64,000 nucleotides of DNA from Marinifilum breve (GCF_003202155.1 NZ_QFLI01000010.1:124001-188000); one strand, 5' to 3'. Counted from the first letter of the stretch, positions 18,187-28,298 are shown. The notes: generated by a model from the letters alone, not told the origin. Made by a program: numbers and translations.

Positions 18187-19746
18187 TTAATTTGCCAGAA
18201 GTAATCCTTTTATTTGATCATCAAAAGCCGAAAGAGCAGCTTTTGAACCTTCTCCCATTGCAATTACAATTTGTTTGTAAGGAACGATAGAAACGTCCCC
18301 AGCAGCGTATATGCCGGCTTGGTTGGTTCTGCAGTGCGAATCAATTTCAATTTCGCCAATTTGATTGGTTTTAACCGCATCGGCGAACACTTTACTGTTG
18401 GCAGTTAAACCAATCTGAACAAAAACGCCATCGGTAGTTAAGACTTCTTCCTTTTCGGATATTCGATCTTTGTATTTTAAGGCATTTACCTTGTTTCCAT
18501 CACCATCAATACTTAATGTTTGTGCATTGGTGGTGATGCTAATATTCGATAATTCTTTGATTTTATCTTGTAAAACCTGGTCGCCTTTTAATTCATCCAT
18601 AAATTCAAGAATGTGAACCTCTGAAGCGATTGAAGATAGATCAATTGCAGCTTCCAATCCAGAGTTTCCTCCGCCAATTACAACTACTTTTTTGTCTTTG
18701 TAGAATGGACCATCGCAATGCGTACAGAAAGCTACTCCAGAACCAATATAATCGCTTTCGCCTGGTACATTTAATTTTCTCCAGCTAGCTCCGGTTGCAA
18801 TGATCAATGCTGGAGCTGTGATTGTTTCATTTAATGAAGTAGTAATGGTTTTAATACCATCAACAAGCTCCAGGTTTTCTATTACACGATTTTCCAGAAT
18901 ATCGATTGGATAATCATGTAAGTGTTTCATTAGGTTACCTGATAATTCAGCTCCGCTTGTTTTTGGAACAGAAATCATATTCTCAATGGATACCGTTTCA
19001 GTTACCTGGCCGCCTATTTTTTCGGCAACAATGGCTACCGAGAAACCTTTACGCGCAGAATATACTGCAGCAGAAACTCCAGCAGGTCCACCACCAGCTA
19101 CAATTACATCATACTTTTTCTGTTGTTGGGATTCAGGTGTGAATTCAGTTCCTAATTGTTCTTCCAATTTATTTAGTAATTCACCAAGAGATGAACGACC
19201 AACGTGCAATTGTTTGCCATTTGCATAAACCGTTGGAACTGCTTGAATGTTTAATTGGTCTACTTCTTCTTGATTAATGGCTCCATCAATAATTTCGTGT
19301 GAAATATTCGGATTCAGGAAAGCCATAATGTTTAATGCTTGAACAACATCAGGACAATTGGTACAAGATAGCGAGATGAAACTTTTTAGTTCTACTTTTT
19401 CAGAAATCGCTTGAATTCTTTTTGTTAGCATTTCATCTGGCAAGTTTTTTCCAATTCCATCAAGGTTCAAAACTGCTAATAGTAATGTTGTAAATTCATG
19501 ACCATTAGGTACAGCTTTGAAAGTGACATTGGTTTCCACTCCATTTTTCAGAATGATAAATGCCAATCCATCAGCATCTGATATCTCTAGATTTACCTTA
19601 TCGCTGCATGATGCAACATCTTCTAAAAGCGAGATCAACTCTTGCTTATTAGAGTGAGATGATGCTATTTGTATCTGAAATGTATATTGGTTTTTAAGCG
19701 ATGAAAATAAATCAATTACCTGATTTTTTATTGTTTGTTCCAGCAT
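18187..19746 (-). CDS. ahpF: Alkyl hydroperoxide reductase subunit F (NADH:peroxiredoxin reductase)
   Basis: The 519-residue protein has a tandem thioredoxin-fold N-terminal domain with redox pair SCTNCPD (Cys 128/131), an FAD Rossmann motif IVAGGGPAGVSAA near 215, and a thioredoxin-reductase-type CxxC in FCTHCDGP near 345, then an NAD-binding VVIGGGNSG. This is the exact AhpF domain order and length. It passes electrons from NADH through FAD and two disulfides to AhpC. Start chosen at 19746 (MLEQTIKN), 14 codons inside the longest frame, because AhpF proteins begin there. ahpC lies 99 bp upstream on the same strand. Confidence 0.95.
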   Translation of the reverse strand: MLEQTIKNQVIDLFSSLKNQYTFQIQIASSHSNKQELISLLEDVASCSDKVNLEISDADGLAFIILKNGVETNVTFKAVPNGHEFTTLLLAVLNLDGIGKNLPDEMLTKRIQAISEKVELKSFISLSCTNCPDVVQALNIMAFLNPNISHEIIDGAINQEEVDQLNIQAVPTVYANGKQLHVGRSSLGELLNKLEEQLGTEFTPESQQQKKYDVIVAGGGPAGVSAAVYSARKGFSVAIVAEKIGGQVTETVSIENMISVPKTSGAELSGNLMKHLHDYPIDILENRVIENLELVDGIKTITTSLNETITAPALIIATGASWRKLNVPGESDYIGSGVAFCTHCDGPFYKDKKVVVIGGGNSGLEAAIDLSSIASEVHILEFMDELKGDQVLQDKIKELSNISITTNAQTLSIDGDGNKVNALKYKDRISEKEEVLTTDGVFVQIGLTANSKVFADAVKTNQIGEIEIDSHCRTNQAGIYAAGDVSIVPYKQIVIAMGEGSKAALSAFDDQIKGLLLAN

Positions 19747-19845
19747 AGTTTTTTTGATTTTGGGAAAACCTGCCTCAAAGTGGTTCAACTTTAATCGGAT
19801 ATATTTTAAAGATTACTTCGAGACAGATTAGGGTATATTTTATTC

Positions 19846-20409
19846 TTAAATTTTACCTACTAAGTCGATGCTAGGCTGCAGAGTTTCGTTTCCTTCTTTC
19901 CATTTGGCGGGACAAACTTCTGATGGATTTTTAGCAACAAATTGTAATGCTTTTAATCTTCGTAGTAATTCATCCGCGTTTCTACCTACATTACCTGCAA
20001 CTACTTCGTATGCTACAATTTCTCCTTCTGGATTTACAATGAAAGTTCCACGTTCAGCCAAACCTACTTCTTCAATCATTACATCAAAACCACGAGATAA
20101 AACTCCTGTTGGATCTGCTAGCATTGGATATTGAATCTTCTTAATAGTATCCGAAGTATCATGCCAAGCTTTGTGTACAAAGTGCGTATCAGTTGATACC
20201 GAGTAAATTTCGCAATCTGTAGCTTTAAATTCAGGATATAGGTTTGCAAGATCTTCCAATTCAGTTGGACACACGAAGGTGAAATCAGCAGGGTAGAAGA
20301 AAAAGACAGACCATTTACCTAATAAGTCTGATTTCTTAACGGTTTTAAAATCGTTGTTTGCGAATGCTTGTACTTCAAAATCTACTACTTGTTTTCCAAT
20401 TTGTGACAT
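19846..20409 (-). CDS. ahpC: Alkyl hydroperoxide reductase subunit C (2-Cys peroxiredoxin)
   Basis: A typical 2-Cys peroxiredoxin of 187 residues. The peroxidatic Cys is Cys47 in DFTFVCPTE and the resolving Cys is Cys166 in SEVCPAKW, matching the E. coli-type AhpC layout. It reduces H2O2, organic peroxides and peroxynitrite and is recycled by AhpF, encoded just downstream. A consensus promoter with a ~40-nt leader lies upstream. An OxyR site may be present but I cannot identify one by eye. Confidence 0.97.
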   Translation of the reverse strand: MSQIGKQVVDFEVQAFANNDFKTVKKSDLLGKWSVFFFYPADFTFVCPTELEDLANLYPEFKATDCEIYSVSTDTHFVHKAWHDTSDTIKKIQYPMLADPTGVLSRGFDVMIEEVGLAERGTFIVNPEGEIVAYEVVAGNVGRNADELLRRLKALQFVAKNPSEVCPAKWKEGNETLQPSIDLVGKI

Positions 20410-20457
20410 ACTTTGTTTTTTTATGTGATTATTTTATTGTTTTGTTATTATCTGCTG

Positions 20458-20489
20458 CAAATCTAATTCACGATTCGATATAAATCAAA
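20458..20489 (-). promoter_or_regulatory. Sigma-ABfr-type promoter of ahpC-ahpF
   Basis: Minus strand -7 box TAGATTTG (20458-20465) with -33 TTTG (20486-20489) exactly 20 bp upstream. The start site would be near 20450. Confidence 0.75.
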
Positions 20490-20596
20490 TAGATAATAAT
20501 ACTAAAAACATAGAAATAATCGATATGTGTAGATTAAGGTGTTTGTTTATAGGTTATAATGAGAATTAAAGAGAAGTGGGGTAATGGTGAAAAATA

Positions 20597-20624
20597 AACG
20601 AGCACAAACTGAATTGCACTCGTT
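20597..20624 (-). terminator. Terminator after the PLP aminotransferase gene
   Basis: Hairpin with arms AACGAGTGCA and TGTGCTCGTT (one mismatch-type pair). It is followed by TATTTTT on the minus strand and TTTTTC on the plus strand, so it could work in both directions. It sits ~95 bp past the aminotransferase stop. Confidence 0.65.
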
Positions 20625-20718
20625 TTTCTCATTGTAAGGTGAGAATTAGGATTTATAATCTATTAAGTGTTTGGTTCAATATGAACTCAAACAATGTTAC
20701 TAAAATAATGATTTGCTT

Positions 20719-21942
20719 TTAAATTTCAACTCGATTATTCATTAATGCTTTAATTGAATCTGCCAATCGTTGAACACCAATTCTGTTTTGCTCTTCATCC
20801 ATGAACGAAAAATTAATTCTCATGGTATTTTTACCACTTCCATCGCAGTGGAATACCGAACCAAGAACAAAAGCTACATTTTTTTCAATAGCGATTTTAA
20901 AGAGATCTTCGGCATCCATATCTTTAGGCAATCTTAAAAATAGGAATAATCCACCCTCAGGTTTTGTCCAACTTACACCTTCTGGCATAAAATCTTCAAA
21001 AGCTTTGAGCATTACATCTCTTTTTCGGTGATACATTTCAATAATTTTCTTCAAGTTTTTGTCGAATAAACCTTCTTCAAGATATTTTGCAGCAATCTTT
21101 TGTACAAAAGGAGCTGTGCATAAATCTGTTGATTGTTTGGCCTTTACAAATTTGTCAATAATGGCTTCGTGAGCAACAATCCATCCGATTCTAAAACCAG
21201 GAACAAAGATTTTCGAAAAAGTTCCCAAACTCATTACTTGTCCTGTATTGTCAAGTTCGTACATCATTCTTTGAGCTTCTCCTTCGAATCTTAATTCTCT
21301 ATATGGGCTATCCTCAATAATTAGAATATTGTATTTTCTTGCTATTTCTATGATTTCCAATCTGCGAAATTCTGGCATTGTGATTCCAGCAGGATTCTGA
21401 AAGTCGGGAATAACATAGATAAACTTCGGTATTTCGCCTTGTTCCTGCATTTTTTCTAAAGTTTCTTCTAATAAATCAGATCGCATTCCATGTTCATCAA
21501 ATTTAATTCCAACCGGAATGCCTCCATAGCTTGAAAAGGCACCTAAACCGCCCAAATAACTTGGTAATCCACAAATGTATTTATCACCTCGGTTTAAAAA
21601 TATCTTCCCAGCCAAATCTAACCCTTGTTGAGATGAAGTAAGGATTACAAGGTTGTCTGTAGTAATTTGTAAACCCTGATCTTGGTATCGTTTGGTAAGA
21701 ATTTCACGAAGTTTACGATCACCTTCGGTTGCACCATATTGTAGGGCAGAACTTCCTTCTTGATCAAGGATCTTACAGGATATTTTCTTTAAATCATCAA
21801 TTGGAAAAGAGCTTGGAGCAGGCAAGCCTCCAGCAAAGGAAATGATATCATCTCGCTGGGTTAATTTTAACAGTTCTCTGATTACCGACCGCTTCATTCC
21901 TTTTGCACTGTCGGAAAGAATATTTTCTAAGTTAGTTATCAT
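20719..21942 (-). CDS. PLP-dependent class I/II aminotransferase (2-aminoadipate/MocR-domain-like)
   Basis: A fold-type I aminotransferase of 407 residues with the opening IISFAGGLPAPSSFP and LQYGATEGDRKLRE, the Asn-Pro motif FQNPAGIT near 190, and the PLP Lys in LGTFSKIFVPGFRIGW near 250. These blocks are those of the LysN/2-aminoadipate transaminase and MocR-type branch, which prefers aromatic or 2-aminoadipate substrates and often glutamate/2-oxoglutarate as co-substrate. There is no winged-helix N-domain, so it is an enzyme rather than a MocR regulator. The physiological substrate is not identifiable here. Confidence 0.88.
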   Translation of the reverse strand: MITNLENILSDSAKGMKRSVIRELLKLTQRDDIISFAGGLPAPSSFPIDDLKKISCKILDQEGSSALQYGATEGDRKLREILTKRYQDQGLQITTDNLVILTSSQQGLDLAGKIFLNRGDKYICGLPSYLGGLGAFSSYGGIPVGIKFDEHGMRSDLLEETLEKMQEQGEIPKFIYVIPDFQNPAGITMPEFRRLEIIEIARKYNILIIEDSPYRELRFEGEAQRMMYELDNTGQVMSLGTFSKIFVPGFRIGWIVAHEAIIDKFVKAKQSTDLCTAPFVQKIAAKYLEEGLFDKNLKKIIEMYHRKRDVMLKAFEDFMPEGVSWTKPEGGLFLFLRLPKDMDAEDLFKIAIEKNVAFVLGSVFHCDGSGKNTMRINFSFMDEEQNRIGVQRLADSIKALMNNRVEI

Positions 21943-22107
21943 TTTGATCCCCCTTTTTGATTAGTTTATGTTGTGATTTTTTGAAAATCAGGCATTTTGA
22001 CCACTAATAAATTTACGTTTTTATAGTGGTAAAACCATAGAATCATAAACAAATGGGATTTCAGAATGACAATTTATAATAAATATGCATTCAAAACTTT
22101 AAAACAA

Positions 22108-23634
22108 TCAAATCAGCTCTCTAAGCTTTTCAAGCTGCTTGTTCTTGTTAACATTTCGCATACTTCTGGCTGTCTTTGTAAAATATTGATGATTTGAGAT
22201 GAATCGGATTTGCAGTCGATTCCATTCATCAATGCTTTTAATTTTGCCGTATTCTTTAAGTTCTCGATATAAATTTCCTGAAACAGGAATGAAGTCTGTT
22301 CTTCCAAGGTAATCCAAATCAGCATCACACATGATCATCTCCAATAAAGATTCAGGTTGTGGTGGATGTTTGGTATGCATTATTAAACTCGAAACTTCAT
22401 CAATTTGTTTTTCGGTGTATTTGTATTTCGGAAGGATATGTCTGGCAAGTTTTACACTGAAATCCTCATGATCGTTATAAGAAAGTATAAAACCAGTATC
22501 GTGGAAAAGGGCTGCCGTTTTAATGATAAGCATTTCAGCTTCCGTAATTCCTTCTTTTCGGCCAATAATCTCTACTTCCGTAATCACATCTATGGTATGT
22601 TTCAGGTTGTGATAATACAAGTTCTTTGGAAGTTCATTTTCCATTTTTGTAAGAATGGTTTCTTCCAAGTCATCGTAACGAAGCATTTGAAAACTTGTAA
22701 GGAAATAATCGTTTGGAAGTAAGCCTTTCAAATCTGACGACATATTTGGTAAGAACCCTTTCACAAAGTACATATCAATGTTTCCTTTGTATTTCACAGG
22801 CATTCGGCCTCGATATTCACAGATGAAGAAGTCTTTTACCAACATGTATGTCATTCCAGAAATATTAATTTCTCCTACAGCACCTGAAGATTCCATTCGG
22901 CTTGCTGTATTTACAGTATCACCCCAAATATCGTAACTGATTTTTTTTGTGCCTACAACACCAGCAATAACAGGTCCGGTATGAATTCCAATTCTCAATC
23001 CCCAAATGGCTTTTTTACCATCTTTTGAATTGATTTTCATCTTATTCATGTACTGTTGAATTTCCAATGCTGCCAAAATCACTTCAATTGGGTTTGTTCT
23101 GTTTTTATTCGGGATACCACCGGCACACATGTAAGCATCACCAACGGTTTTTATTTTTTCGATATTGTATTTTTCAACAACAGAATCAAAGTGCATAAAG
23201 AATTTGTCCAGTTCATCAATCAGATCTTCGGGATTCATTTGTTCTACAATTTTGGTAAAACCATGAATATCAGAAAATAAAACCGTGACCATTCTAAATC
23301 TTCGAGAACTCACTTTCCCTTTGGATTGTAATTCCTCTGCGGTTTGTTTGGGAAGAAGATTAGCAAGCAGTTTTTCTGCTTTTTCTTTCTTAAATATTAA
23401 CTCTTGATTCTTATTGTAAAATTCTCTTTCAATCTCGCTTCTTTGTCTTCGAAGTTCAATTCTGAACCACAAAAAAAGAAACACTACTATTATCGAGAGA
23501 AGCAAGCCAAACAGGATTAAATTCTGTGAAAATAAACCAATTTCAACTTGTCCCAATATGTGCAGCACCATATTAGATTTTACAAGAAGTATGCAGAGAG
23601 TGTAATGAGTCATTCCAGATCTATTATTAACCAA
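22108..23634 (-). CDS. Membrane-anchored class III adenylate cyclase fused to an HD phosphohydrolase
   Basis: One TM helix (~35-58) and a coiled linker (60-105) lead into a class III cyclase domain (~112-295). Both metal Asp are present (D122 in LFSDIHGF, D166 in KTVGDAYM). The adenine-selecting Lys (EKIK, 160-162) and Asp (YDIWG, D235) and the transition-state N242 and R246 are all kept, so it should make cAMP. Residues ~335-508 are an HD domain: H342/H346 (HNLKHT), H378-D379 (LFHDTG), H389, H420 and D437. The HD part could hydrolyse a cyclic nucleotide or another phosphoester. The exact start is unsure (Met8 or Met22 are alternatives). No typical cAMP-binding regulator is nearby. Confidence 0.88.
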   Translation of the reverse strand: MVNNRSGMTHYTLCILLVKSNMVLHILGQVEIGLFSQNLILFGLLLSIIVVFLFLWFRIELRRQRSEIEREFYNKNQELIFKKEKAEKLLANLLPKQTAEELQSKGKVSSRRFRMVTVLFSDIHGFTKIVEQMNPEDLIDELDKFFMHFDSVVEKYNIEKIKTVGDAYMCAGGIPNKNRTNPIEVILAALEIQQYMNKMKINSKDGKKAIWGLRIGIHTGPVIAGVVGTKKISYDIWGDTVNTASRMESSGAVGEINISGMTYMLVKDFFICEYRGRMPVKYKGNIDMYFVKGFLPNMSSDLKGLLPNDYFLTSFQMLRYDDLEETILTKMENELPKNLYYHNLKHTIDVITEVEIIGRKEGITEAEMLIIKTAALFHDTGFILSYNDHEDFSVKLARHILPKYKYTEKQIDEVSSLIMHTKHPPQPESLLEMIMCDADLDYLGRTDFIPVSGNLYRELKEYGKIKSIDEWNRLQIRFISNHQYFTKTARSMRNVNKNKQLEKLRELI

Positions 23635-23806
23635 ATATAAAGGATGAGACTAAAAATAGGTAAGAATTTTTAATTATCGGACTGAAACAGAAAATAATCA
23701 ACAAACTTTAACTGGTGGAATAAATTTGTTGTTTTAACAAAAAATACCTAAATTGAATCCAGTTATGTTAATACATATTTTTACTGTTTCCCTTTTAAAC
23801 TAAACT

Positions 23807-24634
23807 ATGGAAAGTACAAAAAGATCTTTACTTGTTGCATGGGATTTTTCAACCGTTGCTGAATATGCTCTTGATCATGCAAGTATTTTTGCGGAAAATG
23901 TTGAAGCTGAGGTTATTTTGGTTCATATTGTTAAGAAAGAATCTCAAGTTGAGGATGCCAAAGTCAAGATGACGGAAGCTGTTGAAAAAATCTACAAGGA
24001 GAAAAACATTCGACCTGAATTCATTGTTCGTGATGGAAGTATATTTACAACAATAAATGATGTTGCCAAAGAAATGAATGCCATGTTGGTTCTTATGGGA
24101 ACTCATGGAATTAAAGGTATGCAGAAACTTACAGGAAGTTGGGCCCTTAAAGTAATAGTTGGTTCCCGAGTTCCATTTGTTGTTGTGCAGGCTCCTCCCG
24201 TACAGAAAAAATATTCTTCGGTTGTTTTACCAGTTGATTTTAAGAAAGAGAACAAGGAAAAATTAAGTTGGGCTGAATTTTTAGGGAAGTTCTTTAAAGC
24301 CAAAATGCGAATTATTACGCCTAAGATGCCTGAAGGGCAGATGTTGCAAAGAACAAAAGCCAATTTGGTTTTTGCTAAAAAATACCTGGAAAGTAGAGGA
24401 ATCGATTATGAGATTGACACTGCCGATGGAGGCAATGATTTTGCGATGGAAACAGTTGAGTTTGCAAAGAAAATTGATGCAGATATCATATTGATTATGA
24501 CCACAAAAAATATTTCTTTCCAGGACTATATGCTTGGTGCACACGAACAGTTTGTGATAGCCAATTCGGCTCACATACCGGTGATGTGTGTAAACCCAAG
24601 AACCGATTTATCTAAATACGGTAGTTTTTACTAA
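23807..24634 (+). CDS. Tandem universal stress protein (UspA family)
   Basis: Two Usp domains in 275 residues. The first (~1-140) has the ATP-binding-type motif LMGTHGIKGMQKL followed by GSWALKVIVGSRVPFVVV. The second (~150-275) is degenerate: its nucleotide loop is replaced by IMTTKNISFQDYMLG. Such two-domain Usp proteins are common in Bacteroidota and are linked to stress or growth arrest; the exact role is unknown. It is divergent from the cyclase gene, with a ~170-bp shared region that contains a -7-like TAAATTTG (23728-23735 region) without a clear -33. Confidence 0.88.
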   Translation: MESTKRSLLVAWDFSTVAEYALDHASIFAENVEAEVILVHIVKKESQVEDAKVKMTEAVEKIYKEKNIRPEFIVRDGSIFTTINDVAKEMNAMLVLMGTHGIKGMQKLTGSWALKVIVGSRVPFVVVQAPPVQKKYSSVVLPVDFKKENKEKLSWAEFLGKFFKAKMRIITPKMPEGQMLQRTKANLVFAKKYLESRGIDYEIDTADGGNDFAMETVEFAKKIDADIILIMTTKNISFQDYMLGAHEQFVIANSAHIPVMCVNPRTDLSKYGSFY

Positions 24635-24661
24635 AGCTTATCTTATTAATATCTATATTTG

Positions 24662-24690
24662 AACAACGGTTTTTTAGCCGTTGTTTTTTG
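24662..24690 (+). terminator. Intrinsic terminator after the usp gene
   Basis: Hairpin AACAACGG-ttttttag-CCGTTGTT followed by a T-run, between the usp and rdgB genes. Confidence 0.85.
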
Positions 24691-24713
24691 TTTGATGTAA
24701 ATGATAAAGTAAG

Positions 24714-25295
24714 ATGAAATTAGTTTTTGCGACCAATAACATAAATAAATTAAAGGAGTTACAGCAGCTACTTGGTGAGAAAGTTGAATTGCTAAGTTTA
24801 AAGGATATCAATTGTAATGATGAAATTCCAGAGGACTATGAAACCCTTGAAGAGAATGCAACCCAAAAGGCAGAGTACATTTATAAAAAGTACAATGTGA
24901 ATTGTTTTGCTGATGATACAGGTTTGGAAATCAAATCTCTTAATAATGAACCTGGAGTTTACTCTGCTCGTTATGCAGGAGTAGATAAGGATGCAAAAGC
25001 CAATATGAAAAAGGTATTGACTAAATTGGATGGAATTGAAGATCGTTCTGCTAGATTTAGAACTGTAATTTCTTTGTTTTTAAATGATAAGGAATATCAG
25101 TTTGAAGGAATAGTTGATGGTTATATTCTTGAGTCTGAGAGAGGTAAAGATGGGTTTGGCTATGATCCAATTTTTGAACCTAAGGGATACAATGTATCAT
25201 TTGCTGAAATGGAAATGAGCGAAAAAAATAAAATTAGCCATAGAGGTTTGGCTGTTCAGAAATTGGTTCAGTTTTTATTGGATTACAAAAACTAA
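24714..25295 (+). CDS. rdgB: Non-canonical purine NTP pyrophosphatase (XTP/dITP diphosphatase)
   Basis: HAM1/RdgB family, 193 residues. Diagnostic segments are the N-terminal [11 protein letters not shown], the acidic ADDTGLEI near 66-73, GVYSARYAG, and [11 protein letters not shown] near 145-155 and [10 protein letters not shown] at the end. It hydrolyses XTP, ITP and dITP to monophosphates and keeps them out of DNA and RNA. It begins a plus-strand run with porZ (9 bp gap) and recO. Confidence 0.96.
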   Translation: MKLVFATNNINKLKELQQLLGEKVELLSLKDINCNDEIPEDYETLEENATQKAEYIYKKYNVNCFADDTGLEIKSLNNEPGVYSARYAGVDKDAKANMKKVLTKLDGIEDRSARFRTVISLFLNDKEYQFEGIVDGYILESERGKDGFGYDPIFEPKGYNVSFAEMEMSEKNKISHRGLAVQKLVQFLLDYKN

Positions 25296-25304
25296 TAAGT
25301 TGCT

Positions 25305-27560
25305 ATGAGAAAGATTGCTATCCTTTTTGTGTTGATTTTTTACTTTAGCTCAGTACAATCGCAAACTTTTGTGGGGTGGAGTGAGCATTTACCATATCGT
25401 AAAGCAAAACAGTTGGTAGCATCTTCAGATAATATTTTCTGTCTTACAGAATCAGGATTGTTTTCTTATTCCTTAGTTGATAATGAAATAAAACCATTTA
25501 GTAAAACAAATACTTTATCAGATTCTGATGTGTCATCTATAGCTTGGTCTGATGAAAATGAGACTCTCGTTTTGGTCTACGCAAATGGAAATGTAGATTT
25601 TTTAAGAAATAACGAACTTGTAAACATCGATGACATTAAGAATTTTGATGGTTTTGCCGATAAACAGATTCGATCGATACATGTAAAAGACAACATTGCT
25701 TATCTTGGAACTAGTTTTGGAATTGTAGACCTTAACTTGAGAAAACAAGAAGTTTCCGATACCTACTTGATTGGTGAAAATGGATCTCAAATCCAAGTAA
25801 ATGATATAATTACTACCGAAACTAGCATTTGGGCTGCAACAGAAAATGGAATTTATAATGCCAACTTAAATTCAGGCAATTTAGCAGATTTTAATAATTG
25901 GACTCGAATTACAAATATTCCAAATTATACAAGGGCATGTGCTAAGCTTAGTGTTTTTGATGGAGAACTATATGTTCTGAGAAATTCAATTGGATCTTCT
26001 AGTGAGATATATCAATACAGTAATGAAAATTGGAATTTATTTTACACAAATTCAGAGCTTATTTATTCAATACCAACTTCTACTAATGGGTTGTATGTTG
26101 TTTTAAATGAAGAAATAAAGGAATTTAATTCTTCTGGTAATGAAATAGCCATTATTTCAAGTTCTGAAATCAATAATTTTAGAGATATTTTATTGGAAAA
26201 TGATAGAGTTTTCATTGCTGATCATGAGAATTCTCTTTTAGAGCACACAAATGGTGAATTTATACAAATTAAACCTGATGGACCATTAAGATCAGAGATA
26301 ACATCAGTATATTCTATTGGAAAGCAAACATGGGCAAGTGCTGGCTTGGCAAATGAGGATTTACCTGCGGAGTTGTATCTGTTTTCAAATTTGGAATGGG
26401 AGAACTTTACTGATAGTAGTGTTGAGGAACTAAAAGATAAAAAGAGTATCACAAGCATTGCGGGTAATCCGAGAAATGAATCGATAATTTATGCTGGTAC
26501 CTGGGGGGATGGAATATTTGAATTCGAAAATAAGGAATTAAAAAATTACTATCATTCTTCTAACTCACCATTAGACAATAATGGAATTGTTTCTATGGAT
26601 TCCGATGATGAAGGCATACTATGGATCTTGGATGCCAATTCGGGAAGGAGTATTAAAGCTTTAACCAGCGAAAAGGAATGGGTTTCTTTGTCGTATAGCA
26701 GTATAGATAATCGTTCGGATTTACGAAAAATTATTGCACTTCAGAATGGCGATAAATGGGTTTTAAGAGGATTGGGAAGTTCATTGTTTGCGTTTAATGT
26801 CAATCGTACAATAGCGAATAATGATGACGATGTAAAGAGTAACTTCTTTGTGCGCGATGAGAATAATTCCAATATCAGTTCACAAATTCATGATATTACA
26901 GAAGATCAAAAAGGGAGTGTTTGGCTAGGTACATCAAGTGGAGTTGCTGTGTATTCAGATCCAGGAACCATATTTAGAGATGGAAATTTTTTCGCATATC
27001 GTCCCGTGATTACCATTGATGGTTCAACTCAATATTTACTTTCTACCGAGAATGTGCAATGTATCGAAGTAAATGGGGCAAATCAGAAATGGCTTGGGAC
27101 AGAAAATTCAGGAGCTTTTTTGGTCACGGAAAATGGGGATAAGCAGTTGACTCACTTTAACACATTGAATAGTCCTTTGCCATCAAATAACATTCAAAAG
27201 ATATCGGTTAACCCAGGAACAGGTGAGGTTTTCTTTGTCACAGATAAGGGAATGGTATCATACAGGGGAAAAGTGACTGAAGGAACGGAAAATTACAATG
27301 ACTTATATGTTTATCCTAACCCAGTTAGAGAAACTTACAAAGGAGATATCACTGTAAGTGGATTAATGAGCAATTCGACTGTGAAAATTACCAACGTAAG
27401 TGGAAACTTGGTTAGGGAAGGCAAATCGGAGGGAGGCCAATTTATTTGGGATGGAAAAAACTTTAATGGATCAAGGGTTCATACTGGAGTATATTTGATA
27501 TTCTGTTCCAACTCCGATGGTTCAAAATCTAAGGTAATTAAGCTGCTATTCATTAACTAA
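25305..27560 (+). CDS. porZ: PorZ-like type IX secretion system protein (beta-propellers plus sorting domain)
   Basis: A signal peptide (cleavage near VQSQ) opens a 751-residue protein. The body is made of two-component-regulator-type propeller repeats (FCLTESGLFSY, TSIWAATENGIYNA, GSVWLGTSSGVAVYSD). The end is a type A C-terminal sorting domain (YVYPNPVRET ... GVYLIFC ... KVIKLLFI). This is the layout of P. gingivalis PorZ, the surface protein that delivers anionic LPS to the type IX attachment complex. The neighbour order rdgB-porZ-recO supports it. A generic T9SS cargo propeller protein is the alternative. Confidence 0.78.
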   Translation: MRKIAILFVLIFYFSSVQSQTFVGWSEHLPYRKAKQLVASSDNIFCLTESGLFSYSLVDNEIKPFSKTNTLSDSDVSSIAWSDENETLVLVYANGNVDFLRNNELVNIDDIKNFDGFADKQIRSIHVKDNIAYLGTSFGIVDLNLRKQEVSDTYLIGENGSQIQVNDIITTETSIWAATENGIYNANLNSGNLADFNNWTRITNIPNYTRACAKLSVFDGELYVLRNSIGSSSEIYQYSNENWNLFYTNSELIYSIPTSTNGLYVVLNEEIKEFNSSGNEIAIISSSEINNFRDILLENDRVFIADHENSLLEHTNGEFIQIKPDGPLRSEITSVYSIGKQTWASAGLANEDLPAELYLFSNLEWENFTDSSVEELKDKKSITSIAGNPRNESIIYAGTWGDGIFEFENKELKNYYHSSNSPLDNNGIVSMDSDDEGILWILDANSGRSIKALTSEKEWVSLSYSSIDNRSDLRKIIALQNGDKWVLRGLGSSLFAFNVNRTIANNDDDVKSNFFVRDENNSNISSQIHDITEDQKGSVWLGTSSGVAVYSDPGTIFRDGNFFAYRPVITIDGSTQYLLSTENVQCIEVNGANQKWLGTENSGAFLVTENGDKQLTHFNTLNSPLPSNNIQKISVNPGTGEVFFVTDKGMVSYRGKVTEGTENYNDLYVYPNPVRETYKGDITVSGLMSNSTVKITNVSGNLVREGKSEGGQFIWDGKNFNGSRVHTGVYLIFCSNSDGSKSKVIKLLFIN

Positions 27561-27566
27561 GCTATT

Positions 27567-28298
27567 ATGCTGTATCAAACCAAAGGCATAGTATTGAATC
27601 GTGTTCAGTATGGAGAAACCAGCCTGATTGTTCATATTTACACCGAAAAGTTTGGTCGTCAATCTTATATAGTGAAAGGTGGTCACTCAAAAAAGTCGAA
27701 AAGCAAAAGCAATCTGTTTCGACCTTTTTTTCTTTTGGATATGGAAGTGTACCATCGCGAGGGAAAAAACATACAGTCCTTAAAAGAAGCCAGACTTGCA
27801 GAAACTTTTAATAGCCTGATTTTTGATGTATACAAAAGTTCTATTGCTCTTTTTCTAAGTGAAGTTCTTTCGAAAGTCTTACGCGAGGAAGAAGCGAATC
27901 AAGAACTATTTGTTTTCTTGTACAATAGCATTCGATATCTTGATTTGACGGATGAGTCGGTAGAGCTATTTCACTTCTATTTTTTAACCAAATTAACTCG
28001 CTTTTTGGGGTTTTACCCTCAAATGAATTGGACAGAACTTAACTCTTGCTTTGATATGGACAATGGACGATTTGTTTCGGAAATTAATTCACATGCTCAT
28101 TGCTTAAAAAAGGAAGAAAGTAAAGTGTTGTTTGATTTGTTTAATACTTCAATTGATAAGCTTAATGATTTAAAAATTAGCTATAATACATCAAGAATAC
28201 TCCTTCGGGGAATTCTAAATTTTTATGCACTTCAAAGTCAAGGATTATCTTCGCTTAAGTCACTTTCTGTGATTGAGGAGCTTTTTAATGGCGACTAA
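27567..28298 (+). CDS. recO: DNA repair protein RecO
   Basis: An N-terminal OB-fold starts with the family pattern TKGIVLNRVQYGETSLIVHIYT and continues with FGRQSYIVKG. A helical C-terminal domain follows (IALFLSEVLSKVL, FLGFYPQMNW, ...). At 243 residues it has the usual length. RecO works with RecR (and RecF) to load RecA onto SSB-coated DNA. The zinc-binding Cys set of some RecO proteins is not present. It lies 6 bp after porZ. Confidence 0.93.
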   Translation: MLYQTKGIVLNRVQYGETSLIVHIYTEKFGRQSYIVKGGHSKKSKSKSNLFRPFFLLDMEVYHREGKNIQSLKEARLAETFNSLIFDVYKSSIALFLSEVLSKVLREEEANQELFVFLYNSIRYLDLTDESVELFHFYFLTKLTRFLGFYPQMNWTELNSCFDMDNGRFVSEINSHAHCLKKEESKVLFDLFNTSIDKLNDLKISYNTSRILLRGILNFYALQSQGLSSLKSLSVIEELFNGD

